Source: Deltaproteobacteria bacterium
GTDB lineage: Bacteria; Desulfobacterota; Desulfobacteria; Desulfobacterales; Desulfobacteraceae
Reading direction: 5' to 3'
Assembly: GCA_003647385.1 (NCBI GenBank)
Contig: QMMT01000001.1
Span: 1-24,837 of the forward strand
DNA length: 24,837 nt
The stretch's first letter is position 1, and each line of letters begins with the position of its first letter. Below, in pieces: positions 8,399 through 15,897 of the stretch. The notes beneath the pieces are model-generated. The model saw only the letters and a list, made by a program, of their open reading frames with translations, was not told where the DNA came from and made no database searches. Made by a program: the position numbers and the translations under genes.

Positions 8399-9697
8399 TT
8401 ATAACTGGCTGTGAAGGGGAAATTTTATTGTTGTTTGTGAAGCTTTCAGCGGCCATATCGTTTTCATTTGACCCTGTAAAATCTGAACAAGTGCCATTTT
8501 GTGCCCAATGTTCATCCCCCTTGAATCATATTTTATCCTCCCGTAAAACGTTTCCACATCCAAAGCTTTGATATGCTTTAAAACTTCTTTTGCATTAAGG
8601 GATCTGCATCTTTCCAGGGCCAGTTGATAAATCACGCCTGTGGCACTGGACTGGGCATCCTGGTAGGTGGGAAGTTGACCATATTTGTTCTTAAACTCTC
8701 TCACATAATCCTGGGGCGTACCAAAGACAGGTCCCTTAAATGAACTGTTTGCAACCCATTGAGTAACGCCTATCATCCCTTCAGCCCCTTCTCCAACATC
8801 TTGAACATAATTTATTTCAGACGGACCTATGGTCATGACCACGGCTTTAGGCCGCAGTTCTTTTATCGTTGATAATTGTATGCTGAAATCTACAGCATCC
8901 TGATAATGGCTGGTTAATATGATTATATCGGGATCTTTGGGTACCATTTCCAGCAGATAAGGGATAAAGTTATCTGTTTCTTTGTCAACAATTTGATAAT
9001 AAACTTCCTGGATATTTTTTGTGGCCGCCCATATTTGAACGCCTTTGGCAACACTTCTCGTAAATAATTTATCAGGCGTTATCAGCGCATATGTTTTGGG
9101 AGCAGGATTTATCTGTGATATCATGTCAAAAAAGTCCTTAAACCACCAGGATGCTGATGTTTGCGTGGCAAAGGTAAAATGTTGATCTCTTGTAAAAATT
9201 GAGTCTGACGCTCCACCTGATTCTATCATTATTTTCCCGTATTTTTCAGTAATTTGACTGGCTGCCAAATTAAACCCGCTGGTAAAAGGACCTAAAATAA
9301 AATCCACCCGATCTTCTTTTATCAACCGGGTGATATTTTCTTCCAGTTTTTCAATTTTACTGTTGTCATCATAATATTTAATGACAACTGGATATGATTT
9401 TTCTCCAATTTTTATACCTCCATTTTTATTCACGTGCTCCTGCCAGAGATTATAGCCTTGAATAACATTTTCACCTTCCACAGAAAATCGACCGGTTTTA
9501 GAAATTGAAACACCAAAATAAATATTTTTTCTGTCTAATCGATCTGACAATGGTGAAATACCGCTATGGATATCATTGGAAATGTTTTTATTATAAATTA
9601 CATCTCTATTGCCATCATTGTTCTGGCGGCTGATTAAAATAAGAGTACTGCCTAAGGCAACCGCTATAAAAAACAAAAACATTGCTTTTTTTTGCAT
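8399..9697 (-). CDS. LIV-type periplasmic substrate-binding protein, probably membrane-anchored
   Basis: A 432-residue protein of the branched-chain amino-acid-binding family (Peripla_BP_6 type, type I fold). Family features include FGVSISKTGRFSVEGENVIQ near 61-80, NGGIKIG, and DFILGPFTSGF near 132-142. The N-terminus is a hydrophobic segment (about residues 5-23) without a lipobox or an obvious cleavage site, so it may stay as a membrane anchor, followed by a polar linker to about residue 58. A near-ideal Shine-Dalgarno (TGGAGGT) lies six bases before the ATG. No ABC permease or ATPase gene is adjacent; instead a sensor kinase follows after 9 bases. I therefore infer a receptor role presenting a ligand to that kinase rather than a transport role. 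The ligand is unknown; amino acids, amides and short peptides are typical of the family. Confidence 0.88.
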   Translation of the reverse strand: MQKKAMFLFFIAVALGSTLILISRQNNDGNRDVIYNKNISNDIHSGISPLSDRLDRKNIYFGVSISKTGRFSVEGENVIQGYNLWQEHVNKNGGIKIGEKSYPVVIKYYDDNSKIEKLEENITRLIKEDRVDFILGPFTSGFNLAASQITEKYGKIMIESGGASDSIFTRDQHFTFATQTSASWWFKDFFDMISQINPAPKTYALITPDKLFTRSVAKGVQIWAATKNIQEVYYQIVDKETDNFIPYLLEMVPKDPDIIILTSHYQDAVDFSIQLSTIKELRPKAVVMTIGPSEINYVQDVGEGAEGMIGVTQWVANSSFKGPVFGTPQDYVREFKNKYGQLPTYQDAQSSATGVIYQLALERCRSLNAKEVLKHIKALDVETFYGRIKYDSRGMNIGHKMALVQILQGQMKTIWPLKASQTTIKFPLHSQL

Positions 9698-9729
9698 TTA
9701 GACCTCCAAAAACCCGATAGATATTATGA

Positions 9730-9755
9730 TGTTACGATTGCAGCCATCCTGTTAC
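9730..9755. repeat. Direct repeat TGTTAC, exactly 20 bases apart
   Basis: TGTTAC occurs at 9730-9735 and 9750-9755, two helical turns apart, in the leader of the binding-protein gene just downstream of the proposed promoter. The spacing fits paired sites for a dimeric regulator bound head to tail, but a six-base repeat can arise by chance. Confidence 0.3.
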
Positions 9756-9786
9756 ATGTATGATCTAATTTAAAATGAATTAATAA

Positions 9787-9816
9787 ATTGTACCATAATA
9801 ACATTTTTTTTCGCAA
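9787..9816 (-). promoter_or_regulatory. Probable sigma-70 promoter of the binding protein-kinase-amidohydrolase unit
   Basis: Minus strand TTGCGA (9816-9811) and TACAAT (9792-9787) with an 18-base spacer, 9 of 12 consensus matches, in the gap between cbiR and the binding-protein gene. Transcription would start near 9780, giving an untranslated leader of about 80 bases that contains a repeated GTAACA element. Confidence 0.45.
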
Positions 9817-9828
9817 GGACCGTTTAAA

Positions 9829-10662
9829 TTATTTTTTTAAGATCGCTGGTGCAATATTGTTAAACATCTTTGAAAGAACCGCTAAGGATCGGTTCAGATT
9901 TTCAAAATTAAACACCTCAAGGCTTACCACCCCGGCAAATTTTTCTAAAATTATCTGAATCTGATTCAGGTATTTTTCCGGCAATTTATCAAGAGAGGTG
10001 TGATCTTTAATGTTCCCATCGGAAAAATCAACACCATGCAGGTGCATAACGGGTGTTATGTTGTTATGTTTCTCATAAATTTCCAAGAGGTTATACCCGT
10101 ACTTTATCTGATGACCGGCATCGATACAGACGGAGAGCTTAAAGTCCTCCACCAGGGTTTCAAGATATACAAAAGGAACATCAAGGGTTTCAATGGAAAT
10201 GATACCCGGGTCAGATAGTTCTGATACAAATTCACCAAGGCTTTTCCGGGTATTCTCCTCCCAGATTTTGAGTTTTTTTTGATTTTTTTTACCCATTTTA
10301 ATATTAGTTTTAATATTTAGGGGCAGCTCAAGGTGAAGGGTGTGGGTGGTGGGATTTAAAGGTACAAAAAGATCTATTACTTTAAGGAGTGAATCTCTTG
10401 CTTTCTGTCTTTTTGCTAAAAATTCATGAGTGAGGCTGATATCAACAGGAAGGTGGATATTGTAGGTAAGATCCAATTCCCGGGATAAGGTTAAAAGCTC
10501 TTTTACATCGTCTTTTGAAGGAAGGGCTTCTGCGGGTTGGCTTTCAAAAACAAGCAGCTCTATTTCGTCAAAAGCCCGGCCCAGTTTTTTTACGTTGGGA
10601 ATAATATGATCCGGAAAGATAAAAGAGGTGGTGCCAAGCTTAAAAGGTTTGTCGGGCAACAT
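9829..10662 (-). CDS. cbiR: Cobamide-remodelling phosphodiesterase CbiR-like (AP-endonuclease-2 type TIM barrel)
   Basis: A 277-residue TIM-barrel protein of the sugar-phosphate isomerase/AP endonuclease 2 superfamily. Characterised CbiR proteins hydrolyse the phosphoester linking aminopropanol to the nucleotide loop of cobamides, so that a different lower ligand can be attached. Polar strand-end residues suited to metal binding are visible: His70 (NIHLPVD), His110 (HTLHLEL), Glu158 (SIETLD), Asp181 and His184 (IDAGHQ), His207 and His209 (MHLHGVD), His221 and Glu249 (SLEV). AAGGA sits six bases before the ATG, and the gene follows cbiB by 21 bases as the last gene of the cobamide operon. The fold is clear from sequence; the CbiR assignment rests on overall resemblance and on this context, since fold relatives act on sugars. 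Confidence 0.78.
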   Translation of the reverse strand: MLPDKPFKLGTTSFIFPDHIIPNVKKLGRAFDEIELLVFESQPAEALPSKDDVKELLTLSRELDLTYNIHLPVDISLTHEFLAKRQKARDSLLKVIDLFVPLNPTTHTLHLELPLNIKTNIKMGKKNQKKLKIWEENTRKSLGEFVSELSDPGIISIETLDVPFVYLETLVEDFKLSVCIDAGHQIKYGYNLLEIYEKHNNITPVMHLHGVDFSDGNIKDHTSLDKLPEKYLNQIQIILEKFAGVVSLEVFNFENLNRSLAVLSKMFNNIAPAILKK

Positions 10663-10683
10663 AATATTCCTTGAAATATAATC

Positions 10684-11640
10684 TTAAGCAAAAAAAATAA
10701 AAACAAGACCGCAGCAAATCAGGGTGGCCAGAAATGAACTAAACATCATCAGGTCACACGCCTGCTTTATCTTTTCTTTTCCGGGGTCTTTAAACTCTTT
10801 TCCAATATAAGGTTTCTCCACCAATGTGCCATGATAGACATTGGGGCCGCCAAGTCTTATGTTAAGGGCACCCGCAAAAGCAGCTTCCGGGTATCCGGCA
10901 TTAGGGCTTTTATGAAACGACCCTTGGGAGAAACCTGTTTTTAAAGCTGAAACGCCTCTTTTAAACGAAAAAAGGAATGCGCTTCCGGCGATAATCAAAA
11001 CAGAGAGTCTTGCCGGAATAAAATTAACCGCATCATCAATCCTTGCAGATGCCCTTCCAAAAAGAATATAGGTGTCATTCTTATATCCCACCATGGAATC
11101 CAGAGTATTGATCATTTTATAGGCAAGCGCCAACGGTACCCCTCCGATAATGGCAAAAAACAAGGGAGATAAAAATCCATCCACAAAATTTTCAGCCACT
11201 GTTTCCACACTGGCCCGTGTGATACCGGTTTGGTCCAGCGTTTGGGTCTGCCGTCCCACAATCATGGAGACGTTTTCCCGGGCTTTTTTTATGTTGTTCT
11301 CTTTAAGAGCTGCAAAAACACTTAATGCTGCCTTTTCAAGGCTTGTTGATGAAAAGCAGAAAAAAAGCAAGATTATTTGAACAAGAATTCCAAAAAAAGG
11401 ATGAATGTTCATACTCAACTTTATGATGATAACGCCTGTCAGCCATGTCGATAAAATCAAAAAGCAGGCAAAGAAAAGCCCAGAAATAAATAAATTTTTG
11501 ATATATTTTCTAAACCGGATCTCAAAAAAATCAATCGCCTTTCCCATAAAAATCACCGGGTGAGGCAGGATGTTTGGATCTCCCAGGATAAAATCAAGAA
11601 TAAAAGCCGCCAGAATAACGGTCCACTGAATTTCCATCAT
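10684..11640 (-). CDS. cbiB: Adenosylcobinamide-phosphate synthase CbiB
   Basis: Joins (R)-1-aminopropanol phosphate, or a related amino alcohol phosphate, to adenosylcobyric acid to give adenosylcobinamide phosphate. It is an integral membrane protein of 318 residues with several hydrophobic helices. Family signatures are LGDPNILPHPVIFMGKAI near 19-36, ETVAENFVDGFLSPLFFA near 146-163, NTLDSMVGY and AGYPEAAFAGALNIRLGG. Its ATG overlaps the cobD stop (TAATGATG), typical of translational coupling; the second ATG one codon later is equally possible. It lies directly after cobD, which supplies its amino alcohol phosphate substrate. Confidence 0.95.
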   Translation of the reverse strand: MMEIQWTVILAAFILDFILGDPNILPHPVIFMGKAIDFFEIRFRKYIKNLFISGLFFACFLILSTWLTGVIIIKLSMNIHPFFGILVQIILLFFCFSSTSLEKAALSVFAALKENNIKKARENVSMIVGRQTQTLDQTGITRASVETVAENFVDGFLSPLFFAIIGGVPLALAYKMINTLDSMVGYKNDTYILFGRASARIDDAVNFIPARLSVLIIAGSAFLFSFKRGVSALKTGFSQGSFHKSPNAGYPEAAFAGALNIRLGGPNVYHGTLVEKPYIGKEFKDPGKEKIKQACDLMMFSSFLATLICCGLVFIFFA

Positions 11641-12719
11641 TATTTTGTAATCTCTTTTATCAAATCTGCCAGATGGAGATTATTCTTTCTTTCCTTTAAA
11701 GAAAACCTCACATGCTTATCGGATAAACCAAAAAAATTAGAACAATCCCTGATCAGAATTTTATGTTGCCCGATCCTTTCACAAAACTGCCTTGAATTCA
11801 TCCCGTTTTTTAAAGAGGCCAGAATAAAATAGGTATGGGAATCAAATATCTGCAAGCCTTGAATACTTTCAAGATTTGCAAGAAAGATCTGTTTTTCAGC
11901 CTTTATATATTCTCTTGTTTTCTCATAAAAGGGTTCTATGTTTTCCGGGTGATCAAAAATGTATTCGATAACTGCCTGGGCCAATGCATTCACACTCCAT
12001 GGCTGATAATAGGCCATAATTTTTTCAACAAGGCCTTGTTGGGCACTTAAAAACCCGGTGCGAAGTCCTGGAATCCTGAATATTTTTGACATGGAGGAAA
12101 GAACGATCAGGTTTTGATGTCTGGTTTTGGATACCAGAGAAATTTCATGGGCCTGATCCACAAAGGGAAGATAGGATTCATCAATAATAAAACAGGTCTG
12201 CTCATGTTTTTGAATCAAATACTCAAGTTTTTCCAGTAAAATAAGTGAGCCTGTGGGGTTGTTGGGGTTGCAGATAAATACTGTATCCGCCACTTTTGTC
12301 ATCCGTGATAGTTCATCAATGTCCGGTTCAAACCGTTCTGACTCTTTTGCAATACAATGTTCAAAAGCAATGTCATGCATGAGGCAGGCATCCCTGTAAT
12401 CCGAATAAGAGGGGCCAAAAATTAATACCTTTTTTGAGCCAAGAGCCTTGGGGATGGTGTAAATAAACCAGGTGGTGCCATTGCCTGCCACAACCTCATT
12501 GTGATCCATCCCATGAAAGTTGGCAAACCCTTTTCTCATGGAGACTGCATCCGGTTCGGGAAGGAATCTTATTTTAACCAGGTTGTCACAAATAATTTTC
12601 TCTATATTTTCAGGCGGCCCCAGGGGATTTAAATTGCTGCTCATGTCAATAATATCATTAACATCGCAGCCAATCGCTTTTGCCAGATCTTTTTTATTGC
12701 CACCATGCCCAATTATCAT
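11640..12719 (-). CDS. cobD: Threonine-phosphate decarboxylase CobD (PLP, class I/II aminotransferase fold)
   Basis: Decarboxylates L-threonine phosphate to (R)-1-aminopropanol 2-phosphate, the linker that CbiB attaches. The 359-residue protein begins MIIGHGGNKKDLAKAIG, the usual CobD N-terminus, and shows NPNNPTG (151-157), Asp180 (IIDESYLPF), the Schiff-base Lys212 (LSSMSKIFRIPGLRTGF) and a conserved C-terminal VRFSLKE. I chose the ATG at 12719: AAAGGAAAG lies about eight bases before it. The reading frame extends to 12821, but that extension lies mainly inside cobS and looks nothing like the family. HisC-type histidinol-phosphate aminotransferase is the main alternative from sequence alone; the operon decides for CobD. 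The name follows Salmonella usage (CobC in Pseudomonas). Confidence 0.92.
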   Translation of the reverse strand: MIIGHGGNKKDLAKAIGCDVNDIIDMSSNLNPLGPPENIEKIICDNLVKIRFLPEPDAVSMRKGFANFHGMDHNEVVAGNGTTWFIYTIPKALGSKKVLIFGPSYSDYRDACLMHDIAFEHCIAKESERFEPDIDELSRMTKVADTVFICNPNNPTGSLILLEKLEYLIQKHEQTCFIIDESYLPFVDQAHEISLVSKTRHQNLIVLSSMSKIFRIPGLRTGFLSAQQGLVEKIMAYYQPWSVNALAQAVIEYIFDHPENIEPFYEKTREYIKAEKQIFLANLESIQGLQIFDSHTYFILASLKNGMNSRQFCERIGQHKILIRDCSNFFGLSDKHVRFSLKERKNNLHLADLIKEITK

Positions 12720-12736
12720 TAAACGCTTTCCTTTTA

Positions 12737-13489
12737 CTAACCGATTAATGCCCCGGTTGCCAGAAACAAAAAAGCTTCTATTATCTCGTTCATGGCTCCC
12801 AGCATATCGCCTGTGATACAATTGAGCTTCTTTTTATAAAAACTCAATATGGATATTACCATTATAAAAAAAACAAGGTTTAAAACCAGGCCCTTATACC
12901 CCAAAAACAGAGAGAGAGCCATAGGAATCAATATAAAGGCAAAATCTTTTAACCCAATACCCTTTTCAAAAAAATCAAACCCGGTTCCAGTCTCTTTTCT
13001 GCCATAACCCAAACCCTTAATACCAAACAGCATTGCCGCCCTGGAATAAGAGGGAATAATCAAAAGCAACATCAGGGTTTGAAAAGGGGTTCCACTTGTT
13101 TTAACCGAATAGATCCCGGCTGTTTTAACGGCCAGAACACAAAACACCGCTACAAGCCCCATCATGCCGGTTCTGCTATCTTTCATGATTTCAAGAACTC
13201 TTTCTTTCGACCGGTGGCTGAACAAACCGTCTGCTGTATCTCCCAGACCATCCAAATGAAATGCCCCTGTTACCACGACCAGAAAAAGGACATCCAGAAC
13301 CGCTGCCACAGCAGGAGACCAAAGATGAGAAACCAAGATATCAAATACCAAAAGTCCTCCCCCCAGTATCAACCCGACCACAGGGAAAAGCTTAATCATA
13401 CCCTTTGGAGAATATGCCACATTTTTCCCTGCTGGAAGAATGGTAATAAACAAAATGGCAGATCTTAAATCTGTAAAAAAAATTTTCAT
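12737..13489 (-). CDS. cobS: Cobalamin synthase CobS (adenosylcobinamide-GDP ribazoletransferase)
   Basis: Condenses adenosylcobinamide-GDP with the alpha-ribazole of the lower ligand, the last assembly step at the inner membrane. The protein has 250 residues, the family's usual length. The signature HLDGLGDTADGLF at 78-90, followed by KDSRTGMMG at 103-111, marks the metal-binding active site, and several membrane helices surround it. The start is two bases after the dsdA stop, so translation is probably coupled. The N-terminal FFTDLRSAILFITILP matches the CobS pattern. The alpha-ribazole (or its phosphate) partner must be made by CobT or an equivalent, which is not in this window. Confidence 0.96.
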   Translation of the reverse strand: MKIFFTDLRSAILFITILPAGKNVAYSPKGMIKLFPVVGLILGGGLLVFDILVSHLWSPAVAAVLDVLFLVVVTGAFHLDGLGDTADGLFSHRSKERVLEIMKDSRTGMMGLVAVFCVLAVKTAGIYSVKTSGTPFQTLMLLLIIPSYSRAAMLFGIKGLGYGRKETGTGFDFFEKGIGLKDFAFILIPMALSLFLGYKGLVLNLVFFIMVISILSFYKKKLNCITGDMLGAMNEIIEAFLFLATGALIG

Positions 13490-13491
13490 TA

Positions 13492-14868
13492 TTATTGCCC
13501 ACTGTAGCTTAAAAAATGTTTTCCCATGTCTATATCAGCTTTTTGAATCTCTTTTGGTACCATACTTCCACCCGTGCCCCAGACAATGTGGGTCGCCCGG
13601 CTCATCATGGATGAAAGCCCCTGTTTTTCAATATATTTTTTGCCTTCCACATCCTGAAACAGCCTGACAGGGCCTATCATTGCTGCATGGGCTGAGGGTT
13701 CCATATAAATACTTTCACTGTCCTTTAACATGGCAAGCAGTCGATATAAATTATCATCATCCAGAGTATAAACACCGGACACAAGATGTTCTATAACCTT
13801 TCCCACAAATCCGGATGCTCTTCCCACCGCCAGTCCGTCAGCCGCAGTCAGGTTATCAATGCCAAAATCCTGAACACAGAACCTTTCATGCTGCCGGGTC
13901 ATCAAACCTAATAACACGCAGGGTGAATGCGTGGGTTCTGCAAAAAAACAATGAACATTGTCTTTAAAGATCTGCTTTAACCCCAATGTAATTCCACCGG
14001 CTGCCCCTCCCACGCCGCAAGGAAGATATACAAACAGCGGATGGGTATCGTCTACGTGTATGTTTTGTTCCTTAAGCTGGGTCTTAAGCCTTTGTCCGGC
14101 TACAGAATACCCTAAAAATAAATTTTTGGAATTTTCATCATCCACAAAATAGATATTGGGATCAGTGTCTGCCTGTTTCCGACCCTGCTCCACGGCTTTA
14201 CTGTAATCTGCGCGATGTTCGATGACCGTGACGCCGATTGAGTTTAGTTTATCTTTTTTCCATTGTTTGGCATCAGCCGACATATGGACATAGACGTTGA
14301 AACCAAGACGTTTTCCTAAAATCCCGATACTTAATCCAAGGTTTCCTGTTGAGCCAACAGCAATGGCATACTGTGAAAAAAAATCTTTAAATTTCCTGGT
14401 CTGAAATATTGAGACATCACTTCCAGGCTTAAATAATCCATTTTCAACAGCAAGGTCCTGTGCATGCCTGAGCACCTCATAGAATCCGCCCCTTGCCTTG
14501 ATGGAACCGGATACGTCAAGATGGCTGTCTTTTTTTAGATAAAGCCGGCCGGCAATGTTTAACTCCCAGAAATTTTCCATGGCTTTTTTCATGGAAACGA
14601 TATCGACCAAATCCGATTCTATCATCCCTTTTGAAGATTTTGTCTCAGGGAATGCTTTTTCGACATACCCGGAAAACGCCGCAACATTTTTCAATGCTTT
14701 ATTTACTTGATTTTTGGATACTAAAAGGCTTGATTCAAGTTGTTTTGTAAATGGTAAATATTGAGGATTTTCCCAGAATACCGGGTCTAATGCCATTATT
14801 TTATCCAGAATTGGGAAACTGTTAACCCATTCTTTAACTGATTTTTCACAAAGCGGTTTCTTTTTCAT
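13492..14868 (-). CDS. dsdA: D-serine ammonia-lyase (D-serine dehydratase)
   Basis: A PLP enzyme of fold type II that converts D-serine to pyruvate and ammonia. The 458-residue protein follows E. coli DsdA closely along its length: Schiff-base Lys124 (VSGSIKARGG), glycine loop VGSTGNLGLSIG, VHMSADAKQWKKDKL, FVYLPCGVGGAAGG, FAEPTHSPC and LTAADGLAVGRASGFVG. No truncation or missing catalytic residue is seen. It sits between cobU (17-base gap) and cobS (2-base gap), so it is transcribed with the cobamide genes, while no dsdX transporter or dsdC regulator is adjacent. The enzyme identity is strong; why it lies in this operon is not explained by known cobamide chemistry. A side activity on a hydroxy-amino acid phosphate is only speculation. 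Confidence 0.93.
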   Translation of the reverse strand: MKKKPLCEKSVKEWVNSFPILDKIMALDPVFWENPQYLPFTKQLESSLLVSKNQVNKALKNVAAFSGYVEKAFPETKSSKGMIESDLVDIVSMKKAMENFWELNIAGRLYLKKDSHLDVSGSIKARGGFYEVLRHAQDLAVENGLFKPGSDVSIFQTRKFKDFFSQYAIAVGSTGNLGLSIGILGKRLGFNVYVHMSADAKQWKKDKLNSIGVTVIEHRADYSKAVEQGRKQADTDPNIYFVDDENSKNLFLGYSVAGQRLKTQLKEQNIHVDDTHPLFVYLPCGVGGAAGGITLGLKQIFKDNVHCFFAEPTHSPCVLLGLMTRQHERFCVQDFGIDNLTAADGLAVGRASGFVGKVIEHLVSGVYTLDDDNLYRLLAMLKDSESIYMEPSAHAAMIGPVRLFQDVEGKKYIEKQGLSSMMSRATHIVWGTGGSMVPKEIQKADIDMGKHFLSYSGQ

Positions 14869-14885
14869 TTAAGTTAGCATCTGAT

Positions 14886-15434
14886 TTAGCGTTTTGGCTT
14901 TATCTGAACATCAATTCCGGCAACCATCACGACCACGTTGTCAGCTATTTTTGCTATCCTTTGATTAATAAACCCTGCAAGGTCTCTGAATTGCCTTGCC
15001 AGTTTATTTTCCGGGACAATGCCGCATCCAACCTCATTGGAAACCAGGAATACGGGGCATCCACACTGCTCAAGAGAATTCTCCAGAAGTTTAATGGTCT
15101 TTTCAATCTGACTCGGATTATAGGAATGAAACAATAGATTGGACGCCCAGAGTGTCAAACAGTCCACGAGAATGACACCGGCTCTGGGAGAATATTGATT
15201 AATTTTTTCATGAATCCTCACCGGCTCTTCAATAGTGTGCCAATCTTCTCCCCTCTCTTTCTGGTGCTTTTCCACTCGTCTTTCCATTTCCAAATCAGTC
15301 GGTACAGACGTGGCAATAAAATATTTGTTTTTCTGTTCTCCCCCGTTGAACTGCAGCTTATTGGCTTGATGCAGTGCAAAAGAACTCTTCCCGCTCCTGC
15401 ATCCTCCAATCACAAATGTAATATCTTTTTTCAA
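14886..15434 (-). CDS. cobU: Adenosylcobinamide kinase / adenosylcobinamide-phosphate guanylyltransferase CobU
   Basis: Phosphorylates adenosylcobinamide and then transfers GMP to give adenosylcobinamide-GDP. At 182 residues it has the family length, with a P-loop GGCRSGKSSFA (10-20), the guanylylated His57 in EKHQKERGEDWHTIEEP, DCLTLWASNLL, and NEVGCGIVPENKLARQFRDL. The kinase step lets the cell use salvaged cobinamide, matching the presence of CbiR. No ATG fits; the likely start is a TTG at 15434, with AGGAT about 13 bases before it, so the start is uncertain by a few residues. A GTG at 15413 would leave only three residues before the P-loop and lacks a ribosome site. It is the first gene of the six-gene operon. 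Confidence 0.94.
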   Translation of the reverse strand: MKKDITFVIGGCRSGKSSFALHQANKLQFNGGEQKNKYFIATSVPTDLEMERRVEKHQKERGEDWHTIEEPVRIHEKINQYSPRAGVILVDCLTLWASNLLFHSYNPSQIEKTIKLLENSLEQCGCPVFLVSNEVGCGIVPENKLARQFRDLAGFINQRIAKIADNVVVMVAGIDVQIKPKR

Positions 15435-15510
15435 AATTATAAAAATATCCTGTAACTAAATACTTTGGGGTATCAATGTTTTTTCCTAACTTATCTTATC
15501 CCTACAGGTA

Positions 15511-15538
15511 TTGGCAACTTAAAATTGCGCTTTACAAT
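15511..15538 (+). promoter_or_regulatory. Probable sigma-70 promoter of the small Trp-rich gene
   Basis: TTGGCA (15511-15516) and TACAAT (15533-15538), each five of six to consensus, are 16 bases apart. They precede the 92-residue gene by about 70 bases, in the gap shared with the divergent cobU. No equally good promoter for cobU was found on the other strand. Confidence 0.5.
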
Positions 15539-15607
15539 CCACTTTTATTTATGTAGGATTTTTAAAAAATCAATCTTGTTCACTGTGATATTTTTTAGGA
15601 GACAGAG

Positions 15608-15886
15608 ATGATAAACCGAAATACCGTAAAGATTCTCAGCCTTAAGCCTATCACACGATCAATTTGTTATGATTTCTATGTAAAGATCAATTCTGAGTTT
15701 AAAACCCCTGAAGCCATTAAAGAAGCTATTTCCTGGTGGCAGGATGATGGTGAAAAGTTAAACAGGCTCTGGTGGGTTTTAAACTATTATTCAGACAAGC
15801 TTGACCCGGATAGAAATTTAAGAGCCATTATTGAAAGACATCTGGATTCTCTTGCCCAGAAAAAAGAGGCTTCTTCTCAAACCTGA
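15608..15886 (+). CDS. Small hypothetical protein, Trp-rich, unrecognised
   Basis: I do not recognise this 92-residue protein. It is probably a real gene: AGGAG lies seven bases before the ATG, a good promoter lies upstream, and no other gene occupies the stretch. It has no signal peptide or membrane segment. The centre has two Trp pairs (ISWWQDD near 42-47 and RLWWVLNYY near 53-61) and the C-terminus is predicted to be a charged helix. It is divergent from the cobamide operon and convergent with the PLP-enzyme gene, whose stop is 11 bases away. No function can be given from sequence. Confidence 0.75.
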   Translation: MINRNTVKILSLKPITRSICYDFYVKINSEFKTPEAIKEAISWWQDDGEKLNRLWWVLNYYSDKLDPDRNLRAIIERHLDSLAQKKEASSQT

Positions 15887-15897
15887 TAATAATATTT

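Noticed and set aside
12720..12821. Longer cobD reading frame starting at 12821
   Set aside because: The extra 34 residues overlap cobS, are basic and unlike CobD, and the inner ATG at 12719 has a good ribosome site.
15435..15607. Cobalamin riboswitch expected upstream of cobU
   Set aside because: The gap has no B12-box-like GCCACTG on the minus strand and is short for the full aptamer, so no riboswitch is called.
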